A DNA stretch of 64,000 nucleotides from assembly GCA_046349975.1 (NCBI GenBank), contig JAXMBH010000026.1, forward strand, positions 1-64,000. The letters are read 5' to 3'. This DNA is from JABDGM01 sp046349975. GTDB taxonomy: Bacteria; Planctomycetota; Planctomycetia; Pirellulales; Lacipirellulaceae. The notes beneath the pieces are model-generated. The model searched no databases. It was not told where the DNA came from and saw only the letters and a list, made by a program, of their open reading frames with translations. The position numbers were made by a program, and so were the translations under genes. Below are positions 26,903 to 36,638 of this stretch, piece after piece (the stretch's first letter is position 1; every line of letters begins with the position of its first letter).

Positions 26903-26946
26903 TCGATTGGGCACATAACCGTAAACCCTCAACCCTCAACCGCCTC

Positions 26947-27750
26947 ATGACCGTCCAAACGCTTTACACGGCCGCCACTGGCATGTCGGCTCTGGAAACC
27001 AAGCTCGACGTGATCGCCAATAACATGGCGAACATCAACACGACCGGCTTCAAGAAAGATCGTGCGAACTTTGAAGATATTTTCTACCGCCAGTACCGGC
27101 TGCCTGGCGCCGAAGACGCCGATGGCACCCGCACCGCAACGGGTATCGAAGTCGGTCTCGGCACGCGTGTCTCTAGCACCCAATCGAACTTCAAGCAGGG
27201 TTCTTTCGAAACCACAAACAATCCACTTGATTTCGCCGTCGAGGGCGATGGTTTCTTCCAAGTGCGAAATCCTAACGGCGACCCCTACTACACGCGCGCC
27301 GGGAACTTTAATCTCAACGCCGATGGCCAAATCGTACTGGGCTCCGCCCAAAACGGTTACGTGCTGGAACCCGCCATCAGCGTGCCGCCTGAGGCGACCG
27401 GCATCGTGGTCACGGCCGACGGGCAAGTTCAATACAGCACGCAGAACTCGACGTCACTCACGACACTCGGACAAATCCAACTGGCCAAGTTCGTCAATCC
27501 GGACGGCATGATCAAGCTCGGCGATAACCTTTATCAAAGAACAGACGCTTCCGGCGATCCAACAACAGGCAACCCAGGCAAAGACGGCTTCGGCAATATC
27601 CGCCAAGGTTTCTTGGAAGCATCGAACGTCGAGCCCGTTAACGAGCTGATTGATTTGATTACCACGCAGCGCTCGTTTGAGTTGAATTCCCAGGTCGTGC
27701 AAGCCGGCGACCAAATTATGCAAATCGTCGCTAACTTACGACGTGTTTAG
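26947..27750 (+). CDS. flgG: Flagellar distal rod protein FlgG
   Basis: 267 aa, the normal FlgG length of about 260. It begins MTVQTLYTAATGMSALETK with the rod motif DVIANNMANINTTGFKKDR, contains the FlgG-specific insert region FEDIFYRQYRLPG and GIEVGLGTRV, and ends in EPVNELIDLITTQRSFELNS and VVQAGDQIMQ. It builds the distal rod that passes through the P and L rings made by flgI and flgH downstream. It starts 44 bp after flgF without an SD. Confidence 0.96.
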   Translation: MTVQTLYTAATGMSALETKLDVIANNMANINTTGFKKDRANFEDIFYRQYRLPGAEDADGTRTATGIEVGLGTRVSSTQSNFKQGSFETTNNPLDFAVEGDGFFQVRNPNGDPYYTRAGNFNLNADGQIVLGSAQNGYVLEPAISVPPEATGIVVTADGQVQYSTQNSTSLTTLGQIQLAKFVNPDGMIKLGDNLYQRTDASGDPTTGNPGKDGFGNIRQGFLEASNVEPVNELIDLITTQRSFELNSQVVQAGDQIMQIVANLRRV

Positions 27751-27808
27751 CGCCAACGAACCAAAACTCCTGCGACGCAACTCCGTAACCAACTATCATT
27801 TCACTACC

Positions 27809-28980
27809 ATGCCCGACAATGCTCCTCAATTCGCTTTCGCCTGCATTGCGGTGGCGCTCGTGGTCGCCACGCCCTCGTGGGCGGCATGCGAAGTCAAGCT
27901 TCGTGACCGTGTCGCGCCGAAGTCGAGCGTGGTGCGGCTGGGCGATGTCGCCGAGGTTGTCGGTGTCGATCGCCAACAATCGCGACGGCTGGCAGCCGTG
28001 CCGCTGATGCCCGCCCCGGCACCGAGTACGCAGCGTTATCTTCGCAAGCAGGAAATCGCCGATATGATCGCCGCCAGCGGCTTCGAGCTCGGCGAGGTTC
28101 GCTTTAGCGGCGCGCAGCGCGTGGCTATCGAATCGGCATCCCCGGTCAAACAAGCTGCGTTCGAAACGCCAACGGGCGACGCCGACGCAGCCCCGCTGAA
28201 CCGCCATGCGGCACTTCTCGCAGGCAAAGCCCTCCCAGCCGACACCAGTCAACCGCTCGACGAGGCTCAAGCCAACGAAGCGAAATCGCTTGCCCGTCAG
28301 GCTATCGCCGACTACGTCAAGCGTGTGACGGCGAAGCCCGAAGTTGGTGAAATCGAATGTTCGCCGAACGACAAGCAACTTGCTCAACTTGCAGCCGCCA
28401 AGACGGCGCCGGTGTGCAGCGGCGGTGCGGCGCCCTGGACCGGCAAGCAGAAATTCAGCTTATCGTTTGCGACCGCTGCCGGCCCGGTCGAAATGCCCGT
28501 TTACGCATCCGTCAACGAAGCGCCAATTCCGGTCGTCGTCGCGCTTCGTGCCGTACCGCGCGGAAATCCGCTCACTGCGGCCGATGTCGAAGTACGACGG
28601 ATGGATCCCAAGTCGGCCGGTCAACGGGCAAGTTTCGATTCCATCGAAAAGTGCTCGGGCTCGAAGCTCGCCAACCCTTGCAGCCCGGGGCGATCGTGTT
28701 TTCCGACGATGTTCGCTCACCCATCCTCGTTAAACGCGGTGAATTGATCTCTGTCGCTGCACAGGGCGGCGGCATCCGCGTTCGCACGACCGCCAAATCG
28801 CTACAGGAAGGCTCGAAAGGCGATCTCATTCCGGTCGAGTCACTGCAAACGAAACAACGGTTCGACGTTCGTGTTGCGGGATTCCGTGAAGCCACGATTT
28901 TCACCGCCTCGCGCGAAAATGTCGCGCAGCAGACTGCAGGCTCCGAATCCGCCACCCGCCCGACTTCACTCAACCGCTAA
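27809..28980 (+). pseudogene. flgA: Flagellar P-ring chaperone FlgA, split by a one-base deletion
   Basis: FlgA is the periplasmic chaperone for P-ring assembly by FlgI. A signal peptide (FACIAVALVVATPSWA) opens the frame from ATG 27809. The C-terminal SAF-like domain starts with VVVALRAVPRGNPLTAADVE and breaks after FDSIEK; the continuation LGLEARQPLQPGAIVFSDDV, then VKRGELISVAAQGGGIRV, lies in another frame. Adding one G at about 28650-28651 gives IEKVLGLEARQPL and a single protein of about 390 aa. The middle is longer than in enteric FlgA (about 220 aa). A sequencing error is the simplest explanation. Confidence 0.82.
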
Positions 28981-28997
28981 TTCTTGTCGCCAGAATT

Positions 28998-29747
28998 TTG
29001 AACCGACCCAAATATCGCACTCATCAAATGATCCCAACCTGCACAACGTGGCTGCGTGATCGCTTCGGAGCATGGGCGCGCCGCGGCTGCTTCGTCATCG
29101 CATTCGCCGCGGGCCGGCAGGTCACTGCTCAGGATGCCAGCCTGATGCTCGCGCCTCCAGTTCATCCTCAGCAAAAGGCCCAACTCACGCTTCAGAACAG
29201 CTCGTTCATTTACCGCCCGACTCCGCCCGAAGCCGAGCGCCGTGAGCTCCAGATTAACGACATCGTGACAGTGCTCGTTGATTATCGTTCGAGCTTGATT
29301 AGCGAAGGTGACGCCAATTCGAAGCGGAATCTCGACTTCCATGCCGTCCTTTCCGACTGGCTGAAGTTCGACGGCAAAAACATCATGCCCGCTCCGCAGC
29401 GCAATGGCGAACCGACGATTAGCGGTTCGCTCGACAGCCAGTACAAAACCCAAGCCGATATTTCCGCAAACGATGCTTTGACCTTCCGTATCGCCGCTAC
29501 CATTGTCGATATCCGTCCCAACGGAAACCTCGTCATCGAGGCGCACAGCGAAGTGCAGCACGATGACGAAGTGTGGGAGCAATCGCTCGCGGGCGTCATT
29601 CGCCGCCAATCTATTGGCCCCGACCGAACGGTCCGCAGCGACGACGTTGCCGAGCGCCAGATTCGCATTCGCAAAAAGGGCTTCATCCACGATGGCACCC
29701 AACGCGGCTGGTTCACCAAGTGGTATGACCAGGTCAAGCCGTTCTAG
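28998..29747 (+). CDS. flgH: Flagellar L-ring protein FlgH
   Basis: 249 aa (or 239 aa from ATG 29028). The L-ring core is seen: LQINDIVTVLVDYRSSLISE, then GSLDSQYKTQADISANDALT, AATIVDIRPNGNLVIEAHSE and IRRQSIGPDRTVRSDDVAE, ending GWFTKWYDQVKPF. It forms the outer-membrane bushing of the flagellar rod. The N-terminus has a weakly hydrophobic stretch (CFVIAFAAGRQVTAQ) that looks like a signal peptidase I site, and no lipobox Cys is seen, unlike the lipoprotein FlgH of enterics. It is 17 bp after flgA. Confidence 0.93.
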   Translation: MNRPKYRTHQMIPTCTTWLRDRFGAWARRGCFVIAFAAGRQVTAQDASLMLAPPVHPQQKAQLTLQNSSFIYRPTPPEAERRELQINDIVTVLVDYRSSLISEGDANSKRNLDFHAVLSDWLKFDGKNIMPAPQRNGEPTISGSLDSQYKTQADISANDALTFRIAATIVDIRPNGNLVIEAHSEVQHDDEVWEQSLAGVIRRQSIGPDRTVRSDDVAERQIRIRKKGFIHDGTQRGWFTKWYDQVKPF

Positions 29748-29779
29748 CTAAGCGACCCGACAACGACAACGAGAATTCA

Positions 29780-30838
29780 ATGAAGAAACCATTGCTAATT
29801 GCGTGCTGCTTGGCACTGATCGCCGCCATGCCGGCCTCGGCCCGCACTCGCTTGAAAGACATTTGCCGCATCAAGGGCCAGGAAGAGAACGTGCTCCATG
29901 GCATGGGCCTTGTCGTCGGCCTGAGTGGCACGGGCGAAGCAAACGATGCCCCCACGATGCGGGCCATTGCTCGCGCCATGGAAATCATGGGCAATCCAAT
30001 CACCCAGGATCCGCAAAAAGCCGGCCTCGATGAATTGAAGAAGGTGAAAAACGCATCGCTTGTCATGGTCACTGCCACGGTACCCGCGACCGGCGCTCGC
30101 CGCGGCGATCATGTCGACTGCTTCGTCAGTGCGATCAACGGCAAGAGCCTCGAGGGCGGCCGTTTGGCGTTCGCTTCTCTGCAAGGCCCCAACATTCAGG
30201 ATCCTCGCGTGTACGCCCTTTGCCAGGGCCAAGTCGTCATTGATAACCCCTCGCAATTAACCGTTGGCGTCATCCACGGCGGTTGCCAGATCGAGGCAGA
30301 TATCTTCACGCCGTTCGTTCGCGAAGGCCATATCACGCTGGTTCTCGATAAGAACCATGCCGATTTTCAGACTGCGAACGACATCGTGCAGCAAATTCGC
30401 GACAAGTCGCTATATTCCGAATCCGGCAGCAAATACAGTGAACAAATGGTGAGAGCAATCGACGCCACAAACATTGTGGTTCGCATTCCAGAAGTCTTTG
30501 CCCATGACCCAGTGGCATTCGCCTCCGATCTGCTCGAAATTCGCATCGAAGAGCCGCAAACCGAATCACGCGTTGTGATCAATCCTCGCGCCGGCACGAT
30601 TGTGATCAGCGGCGAAGTGGAAATTGGCGACGTCATCGTGTCGCACAAGAACGTTGTCGTCGACGCCTCGACCGGACCGGCTATCGGCATCATCGATCTC
30701 GATGAATCGAACAAGCCGAAGCTGCAAGCCCTGGTTGACCAGCTGACTGCTCTAAAAGTTCCTACTTCCGACATGATCGAGATCATTCAAGGCATCGAAC
30801 GCAATGGCAAGCTTCACGGCCGGCTGATTATCGAGTAA
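29780..30838 (+). CDS. flgI: Flagellar P-ring protein FlgI
   Basis: 352 aa, near the usual 365. The signal peptide is LLIACCLALIAAMPASA, followed by RLKDICRIKGQEENVLHGMG and LVVGLSGTGEAND, the conserved FlgI N-terminal block. The ring-forming core contains ATVPATGARRGDHVDCFVSA and VVINPRAGTIVISGEVEIGD. It ends LTALKVPTSDMIEIIQGIER. The protein assembles in the periplasm around the FlgG rod with FlgA help. GAGAA precedes the start by five bases. Confidence 0.96.
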   Translation: MKKPLLIACCLALIAAMPASARTRLKDICRIKGQEENVLHGMGLVVGLSGTGEANDAPTMRAIARAMEIMGNPITQDPQKAGLDELKKVKNASLVMVTATVPATGARRGDHVDCFVSAINGKSLEGGRLAFASLQGPNIQDPRVYALCQGQVVIDNPSQLTVGVIHGGCQIEADIFTPFVREGHITLVLDKNHADFQTANDIVQQIRDKSLYSESGSKYSEQMVRAIDATNIVVRIPEVFAHDPVAFASDLLEIRIEEPQTESRVVINPRAGTIVISGEVEIGDVIVSHKNVVVDASTGPAIGIIDLDESNKPKLQALVDQLTALKVPTSDMIEIIQGIERNGKLHGRLIIE

Positions 30839-30887
30839 CCGCCGCCAAATTCCAACGAACACTCTCTTCCGCAGCAACTCGATAACC

Positions 30888-31319
30888 ATGAACACTATCA
30901 GCCCGTTCAACACGGCGACGGCGACGTCACAGATGCTGGCTCTCCAAGCCCGCGACACCCAAACTCCGCTCGCGCTCAAACAGGCCGGCAATCTCGACGC
31001 TTCGTCCGCCATCTCGCTCCAAGCCAAACCAGTCAGCGAACAACAGCTCCGCGACAATTTCACGCAATTCGTCGGCCAAACGTTCTACGGCCAAATGTTT
31101 AAAGCCATGCGATCAACGGTCGGCAAGCCGGCCTATTTCAATGGTGGCCGCGCGGAAGAGATCTTCCAGAGCCAACTCGACCAAACGCTCTCCGAAGAGA
31201 TGACCAAGCGAACCGCCTCCACATTTGCCGAACCGATGTTCGAGCGGCAGTTTCCGCGGTTTGCCGAACACAAGTCTGCGAACGACCTGGCTCAGCTCGA
31301 TCAATTGTCGCGACGATAA
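30888..31319 (+). CDS. flgJ: FlgJ-like rod-binding protein (no muramidase domain)
   Basis: 143 aa, matching only the N-terminal half of enteric FlgJ: LRDNFTQFVGQTFYGQMFKA, then EIFQSQLDQTLSEEMTKRT. The peptidoglycan-hydrolysing C-terminal half is absent, as in many non-enteric bacteria, so wall penetration would need a separate enzyme. It is thought to cap or scaffold the growing rod. It lies between flgI and flgN, which fits. No SD is seen. Confidence 0.85.
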   Translation: MNTISPFNTATATSQMLALQARDTQTPLALKQAGNLDASSAISLQAKPVSEQQLRDNFTQFVGQTFYGQMFKAMRSTVGKPAYFNGGRAEEIFQSQLDQTLSEEMTKRTASTFAEPMFERQFPRFAEHKSANDLAQLDQLSRR

Positions 31320-31391
31320 GCACGCGAAATCAAACACTGAACCATCGCTACACTTACAGGGTCAATCGCCACAACCGGCTAGAGCAACACT

Positions 31392-31877
31392 ATGGATGCA
31401 ACTTGGGAAGGCGATATTGGCGCCCTGCTGTCGGAACTGGCCGAGGTGCAAGCCTCGCTGCTGGAAACACTCAGTGAAAAGCGGCGGCTCTTGGCCGCCG
31501 GCGACCAAACGGCGCTCGCCGCGATGAATGGCCGCGAGCAGGAGCTTGCCTGTCGTCTGCAAGCCTGTAACGACCACCGACAACAACTTCTGGCTCGTGC
31601 TGCGGCCGAAGGCTTGAAGGCCGATACCATCGCGGCCCTCAGCAACCAGCTCCCGCCTGAAAGCCGCACTCGCATGCAAGCCAGCATTCGCGAAGCCGAA
31701 CATCGGACGCGACTCCTGCAGCACCAGAGCCTCACCAATTGGGTGCTAGTACAGCGTTCGCTGTTACATCTCTCGCAACTGATAGAGATTATTGCTACCG
31801 GCGGCCGACTTAAGCCGACATATGGAAAGGGCTCAGACCGCGCTTCCAGTGGCGCGCTGGTCGATCGAGCCGCTTAG
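31392..31877 (+). CDS. flgN: FlgN-type secretion chaperone
   Basis: 161 aa, almost entirely alpha-helical with a long heptad-like N-terminal helix (LLSELAEVQASLLETLSEKR) and LLAAGDQTALAAMNGREQEL, as in FlgN. FlgN binds the C-termini of FlgK and FlgL and brings them to the export gate. flgK follows after 104 bp, which supports the call. The last 20 residues are of low complexity. Sequence conservation in this family is low, so the assignment rests partly on position. Confidence 0.8.
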   Translation: MDATWEGDIGALLSELAEVQASLLETLSEKRRLLAAGDQTALAAMNGREQELACRLQACNDHRQQLLARAAAEGLKADTIAALSNQLPPESRTRMQASIREAEHRTRLLQHQSLTNWVLVQRSLLHLSQLIEIIATGGRLKPTYGKGSDRASSGALVDRAA

Positions 31878-31981
31878 CAATGCTGCGTTCGTGGAACCAA
31901 TGAGCTCCGCGCGGCGAGTGACACTCGCTGCTGACTCACTCCTGGCGCGGCACGCACCTCCTCTCTCATCTGCGGTGCCGC

Positions 31982-33691
31982 ATGAGTCTGTTCGGCTCGA
32001 TACAAATGGGCGGCAACACGCTGCAGGCCATGCAAATCGGCCTGCAAGTCGTGGGCAACAATATTGCCAACGCCAGCACGCCAGGCTACATCCGCCAGGA
32101 AGCCGTCTACTTACCCGCCGGCGTCCAGAACAACGGCAAGCTGATCCTCGGCCTGGGCGTCCAAGTCGATAGCATCGTTCAAAAGCTCGATAAGTTCGTC
32201 CAGGCCCGGCTCATTGGCGCGAAGGCCGACCGGGCCAATTCCGAAGTGCAAGAAGGCGTCTACAAAGACCTGGAAACGCTGCTCAATGAACTGTCCGACA
32301 AGACCGACCTGAGCGGCGCCTTCACCGACTTCTTCAAGTCCGTCGACGAAGTTCTTAAAGTGCCCAACGACGCTGGCACGCGTAACCTCGCGGTCGGCAA
32401 AGGCATGTCGCTGACCGAGAACATCAATAACCTCTACAGCCGCGCCTTGGACATCAAGACTCAACTCGATGACCGTGTCACGGCGATGTCCGATGAGATC
32501 AATAATCTCGCCGAAACCATCCGCCAATTAAATGTACAAATCGCCTCCAGCGAAGTCGGCGATGGCGGCAGCAGTGAAGCCGGTGGTCTCCGTGTACAAC
32601 GACAACTCGCGGTTGATCGACTCTCCGAAATCGTGAATATCCATGTCGAGGAGCAACCCAACGGCGGCCTGAGCATCGGCGTCGGCGGCGAACTACTCGT
32701 GTTCGAAGGCAGCAGGCAAGAAGTCGACGTCGACCGCGTCAGCGGAGAGGGCGCGTCCACCGGCTACATCGAATTCAGCCGCTCTCATGGAAAACTGGAG
32801 GCCAACTCCGGCGAACTCGGCGGACTGTACATCGCCCGTGATCAAATCGTTACGAACTTCATTGGCGACATCGACAACCTCGCGTCAACCTTGGCGTTCG
32901 AATTCAACAAGCTTTACTCGCAAGGTCAGGGATTAACGGGCTTTCAAAACTTGACGACGAACAATGTCGTCAACGATTTGAATGCACCGCTTGATGCCGC
33001 CGGCTTGCCGTTCACTCCTAATAATGGTTATTTCAAAATCAGCGTTCGCAGTCGAGAAGCGCCGGAAGACGCAAACACGACAACAATCAACGTCGATCTG
33101 AACGGCTTCGGCGAAGATACTTCACTCAATGATCTGGCCTCCCAACTCGACGCCATCGACGGCATCACTGCCTCGGTCACCCAGGTCGGCCAGCTGCAAA
33201 TCAAAGCCGACTCGCCCGATATCGACTTCTCCTTCTCAGAAGACAATAGCGGCGTGCTCGCCGCTTTGGGCTTGAACACGTTCTTCACAGGCTCGACTGC
33301 GGCCACGCTCGGCGTCAATGACGAGCTCAAAGGCATTAGCAACGCCGGCAAGTTCGCCGCCAGCCTCGATGGCATCGGCCAAGGCTCCGGCAATGCGGAA
33401 CGCCTCTCCTCGTTTTTCGATCGCCCGTTGGATGTCGTCGGCGGCGCTTCCATCGCCGACATGTACGACCAGACCATCAACTCGATCACTCAGGGGTCGT
33501 CCGTCTCGAAATCGGTGGCGGAAGGCTATCGCACGTTCGAAGACACCTTGGAAGGACAAAAACAAGCCGTCAGCGGCGTCAGCATCGATGAAGAAGCAGT
33601 CAAAATGCTGACCTTTCAGCGCATCTTTCAGGCCACTGCGAAATACATCCAAACAATCTCCGACATGCTCGACATGCTCGTGAAGATATAG
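31982..33691 (+). CDS. flgK: Hook-filament junction protein FlgK (HAP1)
   Basis: 569 aa. The N-terminus has MQIGLQVVGNNIANASTPGY, the flagellar rod/hook signature, and FlgK-specific LDKFVQARLIGAKADRAN and LSDKTDLSGAFTDFFKSVDE. The C-terminus has VSGVSIDEEAVKMLTFQRIF and the final helix TISDMLDMLV. Residues about 345-435 carry an inserted IN-type module (INVDLNGFGEDTSLNDLASQ, then ALGLNTFF). The protein links hook to filament. No SD is seen. It is 19 bp upstream of flgL. Confidence 0.95.
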   Translation: MSLFGSIQMGGNTLQAMQIGLQVVGNNIANASTPGYIRQEAVYLPAGVQNNGKLILGLGVQVDSIVQKLDKFVQARLIGAKADRANSEVQEGVYKDLETLLNELSDKTDLSGAFTDFFKSVDEVLKVPNDAGTRNLAVGKGMSLTENINNLYSRALDIKTQLDDRVTAMSDEINNLAETIRQLNVQIASSEVGDGGSSEAGGLRVQRQLAVDRLSEIVNIHVEEQPNGGLSIGVGGELLVFEGSRQEVDVDRVSGEGASTGYIEFSRSHGKLEANSGELGGLYIARDQIVTNFIGDIDNLASTLAFEFNKLYSQGQGLTGFQNLTTNNVVNDLNAPLDAAGLPFTPNNGYFKISVRSREAPEDANTTTINVDLNGFGEDTSLNDLASQLDAIDGITASVTQVGQLQIKADSPDIDFSFSEDNSGVLAALGLNTFFTGSTAATLGVNDELKGISNAGKFAASLDGIGQGSGNAERLSSFFDRPLDVVGGASIADMYDQTINSITQGSSVSKSVAEGYRTFEDTLEGQKQAVSGVSIDEEAVKMLTFQRIFQATAKYIQTISDMLDMLVKI

Positions 33692-33710
33692 TCCACCTTA
33701 GGCACTTCCT

Positions 33711-36044
33711 ATGGCCAGCATTGTTCCCATCCCGACGACACGCGTCGGCGACTACTTCGTTCGCCAGCGGTTGATCGGCCAGGTTCAAAACGATCAGGTC
33801 ACACTGTTCAATTTGCAGACGCAAATTAGCACCGGCCAACGCATTCAATTGCCGTCCGATGATGCCCCCGCCGCGCTGCGCGCTATCAACCTCCAGCGGC
33901 TGCTCGATCGCAAAGGGCAAATCAAGTCGAACATCCAATCGAACAACCAGTTTCTCGTCGCTGCCGATTCGAATCTCGGCGGCATTTCCGATCTGCTCAC
34001 CAAGATCAAGGCCGATACGATCGGCGTCGCTGGCACGGTGGCCACCGATGCTGATCGCGAAACAGTGGTCAACTCCATCGCTCAGGCCATCCGCACGCTC
34101 GTCGCGACTGGCAACGCCAAACTTCAGGATCGGTACCTTTTTTCTGGTTCCACCTCGCAGGTTCAACCTTACCAGTACGACGGCCAGGTCGTCCGCTATT
34201 CTGGAAACGAAGGCACGCTGCGCACGTATGTCGATCTCGAGCGGCTATTCGATACGAACTTGCCAGGCACTGAGGTTTTCGGCGGCATCTCCAGCCAAAT
34301 CAAAGGGACCGATTTGGCCCCGCACGTTACTGAAGACACTTACCTCAATTCGCTCAATCGCGGCAACGGCATCAGCCAGAATCCCGCCATTACGGTGTCG
34401 ATTAACAATGGCATTTCGACGGTGTCGAGTGTCGTTGACCTCAGCAATGCCGCCACGCTCGGCGATGTGGTCAAGATGATCGAAAGTAACCCGCCCACCG
34501 GTACAACGATTCGCGCCACCGTCACGGGCACCGGTCTTACGCTCACCACGCCCAGCGGTACGATCACGGTTGGCGAGGTTGCACAAGGCAAGGCCGCCAG
34601 CGAACTCGGCATCTTGACTCCCGCCGGCGCGCCTTCGTCCAACACGATTGTCGGCCAACCGCTTCACACAGCCGTCGAATTAACCACCGAACTCAGCACG
34701 CTCCTGGGCACGAAGGCCACTGCCCGCATCCAATCGGCTAATCCGAATAACGATATTTTGCTCACCGCCAATAATAACGGCGCCGCTTACAACAACGTGC
34801 GTGTCGTCTTTGCCAATGACGGCGTATTCGGCGCCGAAACGGCCAGCTACGACGCCAGCGACCCGCTCAATAAAGTCCTCACGGTTCACGTGCAGGCCAA
34901 CTCGACAACGGCCGCCATGGCCGTGGCGGCGATCAACGCCGAAGGAACGTTTTCTGCCGACATCGATTTCCACGACGCTATTAAAACCTCGCAGGCCGGA
35001 ACTAATACCGTCGAAATCAGAGATTTCGGCCAAATCACTGCCGGCGGCAGTGGACAAGTACTGGATACTGCTCACGGCCTGATCGTCACCAACGGCGGCA
35101 AGACAGTCACCCTTAACACCTCCAATCTGAAGACCGTCGAGGACTTTTTGAATCTCCTGAACGGGTCCGGCCTGGGCCTCGACGCGGAGATCAATGCCAA
35201 TCGAGACGGCATCAATATCCTCTCCCGCCTGAGCGGCACCGACTTGCAGATCGGCGAGAACGGCGGCGCAATGGCCACCCAGCTCGGCGTGCGCACTTAC
35301 ACGGGCGAAACTAAGCTCGCCGATTTGAATCATGGCGTCGGCGTAGCAAAACAGTTTGATGCAACCAAAGCCGACTTCCGCATCACGGCCCGCGACGGCA
35401 CCCAGCTCGATATCAACCTATCGACAGCCAAAGATGTCCAAGATGTCATTGACCTGATCAACAACCATGCCGCCAATAACACGGGCACCACGAAGGTCGT
35501 CGCCCAGCTTGCTACCACTGGCAATGGCATCCAGCTGCTTGACCAAAGCACCGTTAGCACAGGTAATTTAACCGTCGACGCCCTCGAAGGCAGCCAGGCG
35601 GCCCAATACCTCGGCTTGATGTCGCTCGACCAAACCCAAGTTACCTCGAATACCACAAATGCCGACGGCGATTACGTGATGCAGACCGAAGACCGCTATT
35701 CGATCGAAACCGATAGCGTCTTCACCACGCTGCTGCGCCTTCAGAAAGCACTCAAAGCAAACGACACCGGAGAAATTGGCAAGTCGATCGAAGTCCTCGA
35801 TAGTGATGTGAAACGCGTCAACTACGCGCGCGCCGAAATTGGTTCCCGCTTGCAGAGCCTCGAAGTGATCGGCTCCAAGCTGGACGATGAAAACGTGCAG
35901 CTGAAGTCCGCGCTCTCCGACGACATCGACGTCGACCTCGCGCAAGCGATCTCCGATATGACGGCCCACCAATACGCGCTGCAAGCGGCGCTGCAAACCG
36001 CCGCTAGCCTCCTGCAAATGACGCTGCTCAGCTACATGTCGTAA
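33711..36044 (+). CDS. flgL: Hook-filament junction protein FlgL (HAP3), enlarged
   Basis: 777 aa, about 2.5 times the usual 300. The N-terminal flagellin-like helix has VTLFNLQTQISTGQRIQLPS and the C-terminus NYARAEIGSRLQSLEVIG and LAQAISDMTAHQYALQAALQ. Between them lie at least three IN-type modules (with VVDLSNAATLGDVVKMIE, SNLKTVEDFLNLLNGSG and DINLSTAKDVQDVIDLINNH) and one module near residues 320-420 that resembles the two repeats in the flagellin (NNGAAYNNVRVVF, LTVHVQANSTTAAMAVAAIN). It forms the second junction layer above FlgK. The insert probably projects outward. Confidence 0.92.
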   Translation: MASIVPIPTTRVGDYFVRQRLIGQVQNDQVTLFNLQTQISTGQRIQLPSDDAPAALRAINLQRLLDRKGQIKSNIQSNNQFLVAADSNLGGISDLLTKIKADTIGVAGTVATDADRETVVNSIAQAIRTLVATGNAKLQDRYLFSGSTSQVQPYQYDGQVVRYSGNEGTLRTYVDLERLFDTNLPGTEVFGGISSQIKGTDLAPHVTEDTYLNSLNRGNGISQNPAITVSINNGISTVSSVVDLSNAATLGDVVKMIESNPPTGTTIRATVTGTGLTLTTPSGTITVGEVAQGKAASELGILTPAGAPSSNTIVGQPLHTAVELTTELSTLLGTKATARIQSANPNNDILLTANNNGAAYNNVRVVFANDGVFGAETASYDASDPLNKVLTVHVQANSTTAAMAVAAINAEGTFSADIDFHDAIKTSQAGTNTVEIRDFGQITAGGSGQVLDTAHGLIVTNGGKTVTLNTSNLKTVEDFLNLLNGSGLGLDAEINANRDGINILSRLSGTDLQIGENGGAMATQLGVRTYTGETKLADLNHGVGVAKQFDATKADFRITARDGTQLDINLSTAKDVQDVIDLINNHAANNTGTTKVVAQLATTGNGIQLLDQSTVSTGNLTVDALEGSQAAQYLGLMSLDQTQVTSNTTNADGDYVMQTEDRYSIETDSVFTTLLRLQKALKANDTGEIGKSIEVLDSDVKRVNYARAEIGSRLQSLEVIGSKLDDENVQLKSALSDDIDVDLAQAISDMTAHQYALQAALQTAASLLQMTLLSYMS

Positions 36045-36074
36045 CGCTGCCAATAGCAGCATTGCCGTCACTTG

Positions 36075-36099
36075 AACCAATCGTTCGAATTGGTTGACT
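36075..36099 (+). terminator. Weak terminator-like hairpin after flgL
   Basis: AACCAAT and ATTGGTT form a 7-bp stem with a 7-nt loop, 31 bp after the flgL stop, followed by GACTTTG. The T-tract is poor, so it may only attenuate read-through into fliW or be an mRNA 3' structure. Confidence 0.3.
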
Positions 36100-36203
36100 T
36101 TGCCGCGTCGCTCTAGCCGATTAAAGCTAATAGCGCAATCACGCGTTCTGCGTAAATTGCACGCCGCAATTCACCGCGGCGTGTGGAACGGGCGAGAAAT
36201 GCC

Positions 36204-36638
36204 ATGAAGATCACAACGACTCGGTTCGGAAGCCTCAACATCGAAGAAGCCGATGTGCTCACATTCGTCGACGGCCTCATCGGCATGGAAGACTGCCGCC
36301 GGTGGGTCCTGCTCGCCGATGCTCAGAACACAGCGCTGGGATGGCTGCAAAGCCTTGACCGCGCAGAAGTCGCCCTTGGCGTTGTCAGCCCGCGTCGCTT
36401 CGTGGCCGATTACCAGGTGCGAGTCGCTCGCCGCGAAATCCAGCCACTCGGGTTGAGGGATCCCGGCGACGCGCAAATCCTGGCCATAGTGAGTCACACT
36501 GCCGAAGGCCTGTCGCTCAATCTCAAGGCGCCACTTGTTATTCATGTTGCCGAACGCCTGGGCCGCCAGATCGTCGCCCGCGACGACCACGCCGTGCAGC
36601 ATCGCCTCCCAGGCGCCGCACGCCGCAAGATCGCTTAA
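36204..36638 (+). CDS. fliW: Flagellar assembly factor FliW
   Basis: 144 aa. It shows the FliW blocks ITTTRFGSLNIEEADVLTF, DGLIGMEDCRRWVLL and VSHTAEGLSLNLKAPLVI. In known systems FliW binds free flagellin and, when flagellin is secreted, binds and inhibits CsrA, releasing flagellin mRNA for translation. csrA and fliC follow on the same strand, which is the classic arrangement. ATG 36204 (MKITTTRFG) is chosen over the frame-open ATG at 36183. Confidence 0.92.
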   Translation: MKITTTRFGSLNIEEADVLTFVDGLIGMEDCRRWVLLADAQNTALGWLQSLDRAEVALGVVSPRRFVADYQVRVARREIQPLGLRDPGDAQILAIVSHTAEGLSLNLKAPLVIHVAERLGRQIVARDDHAVQHRLPGAARRKIA

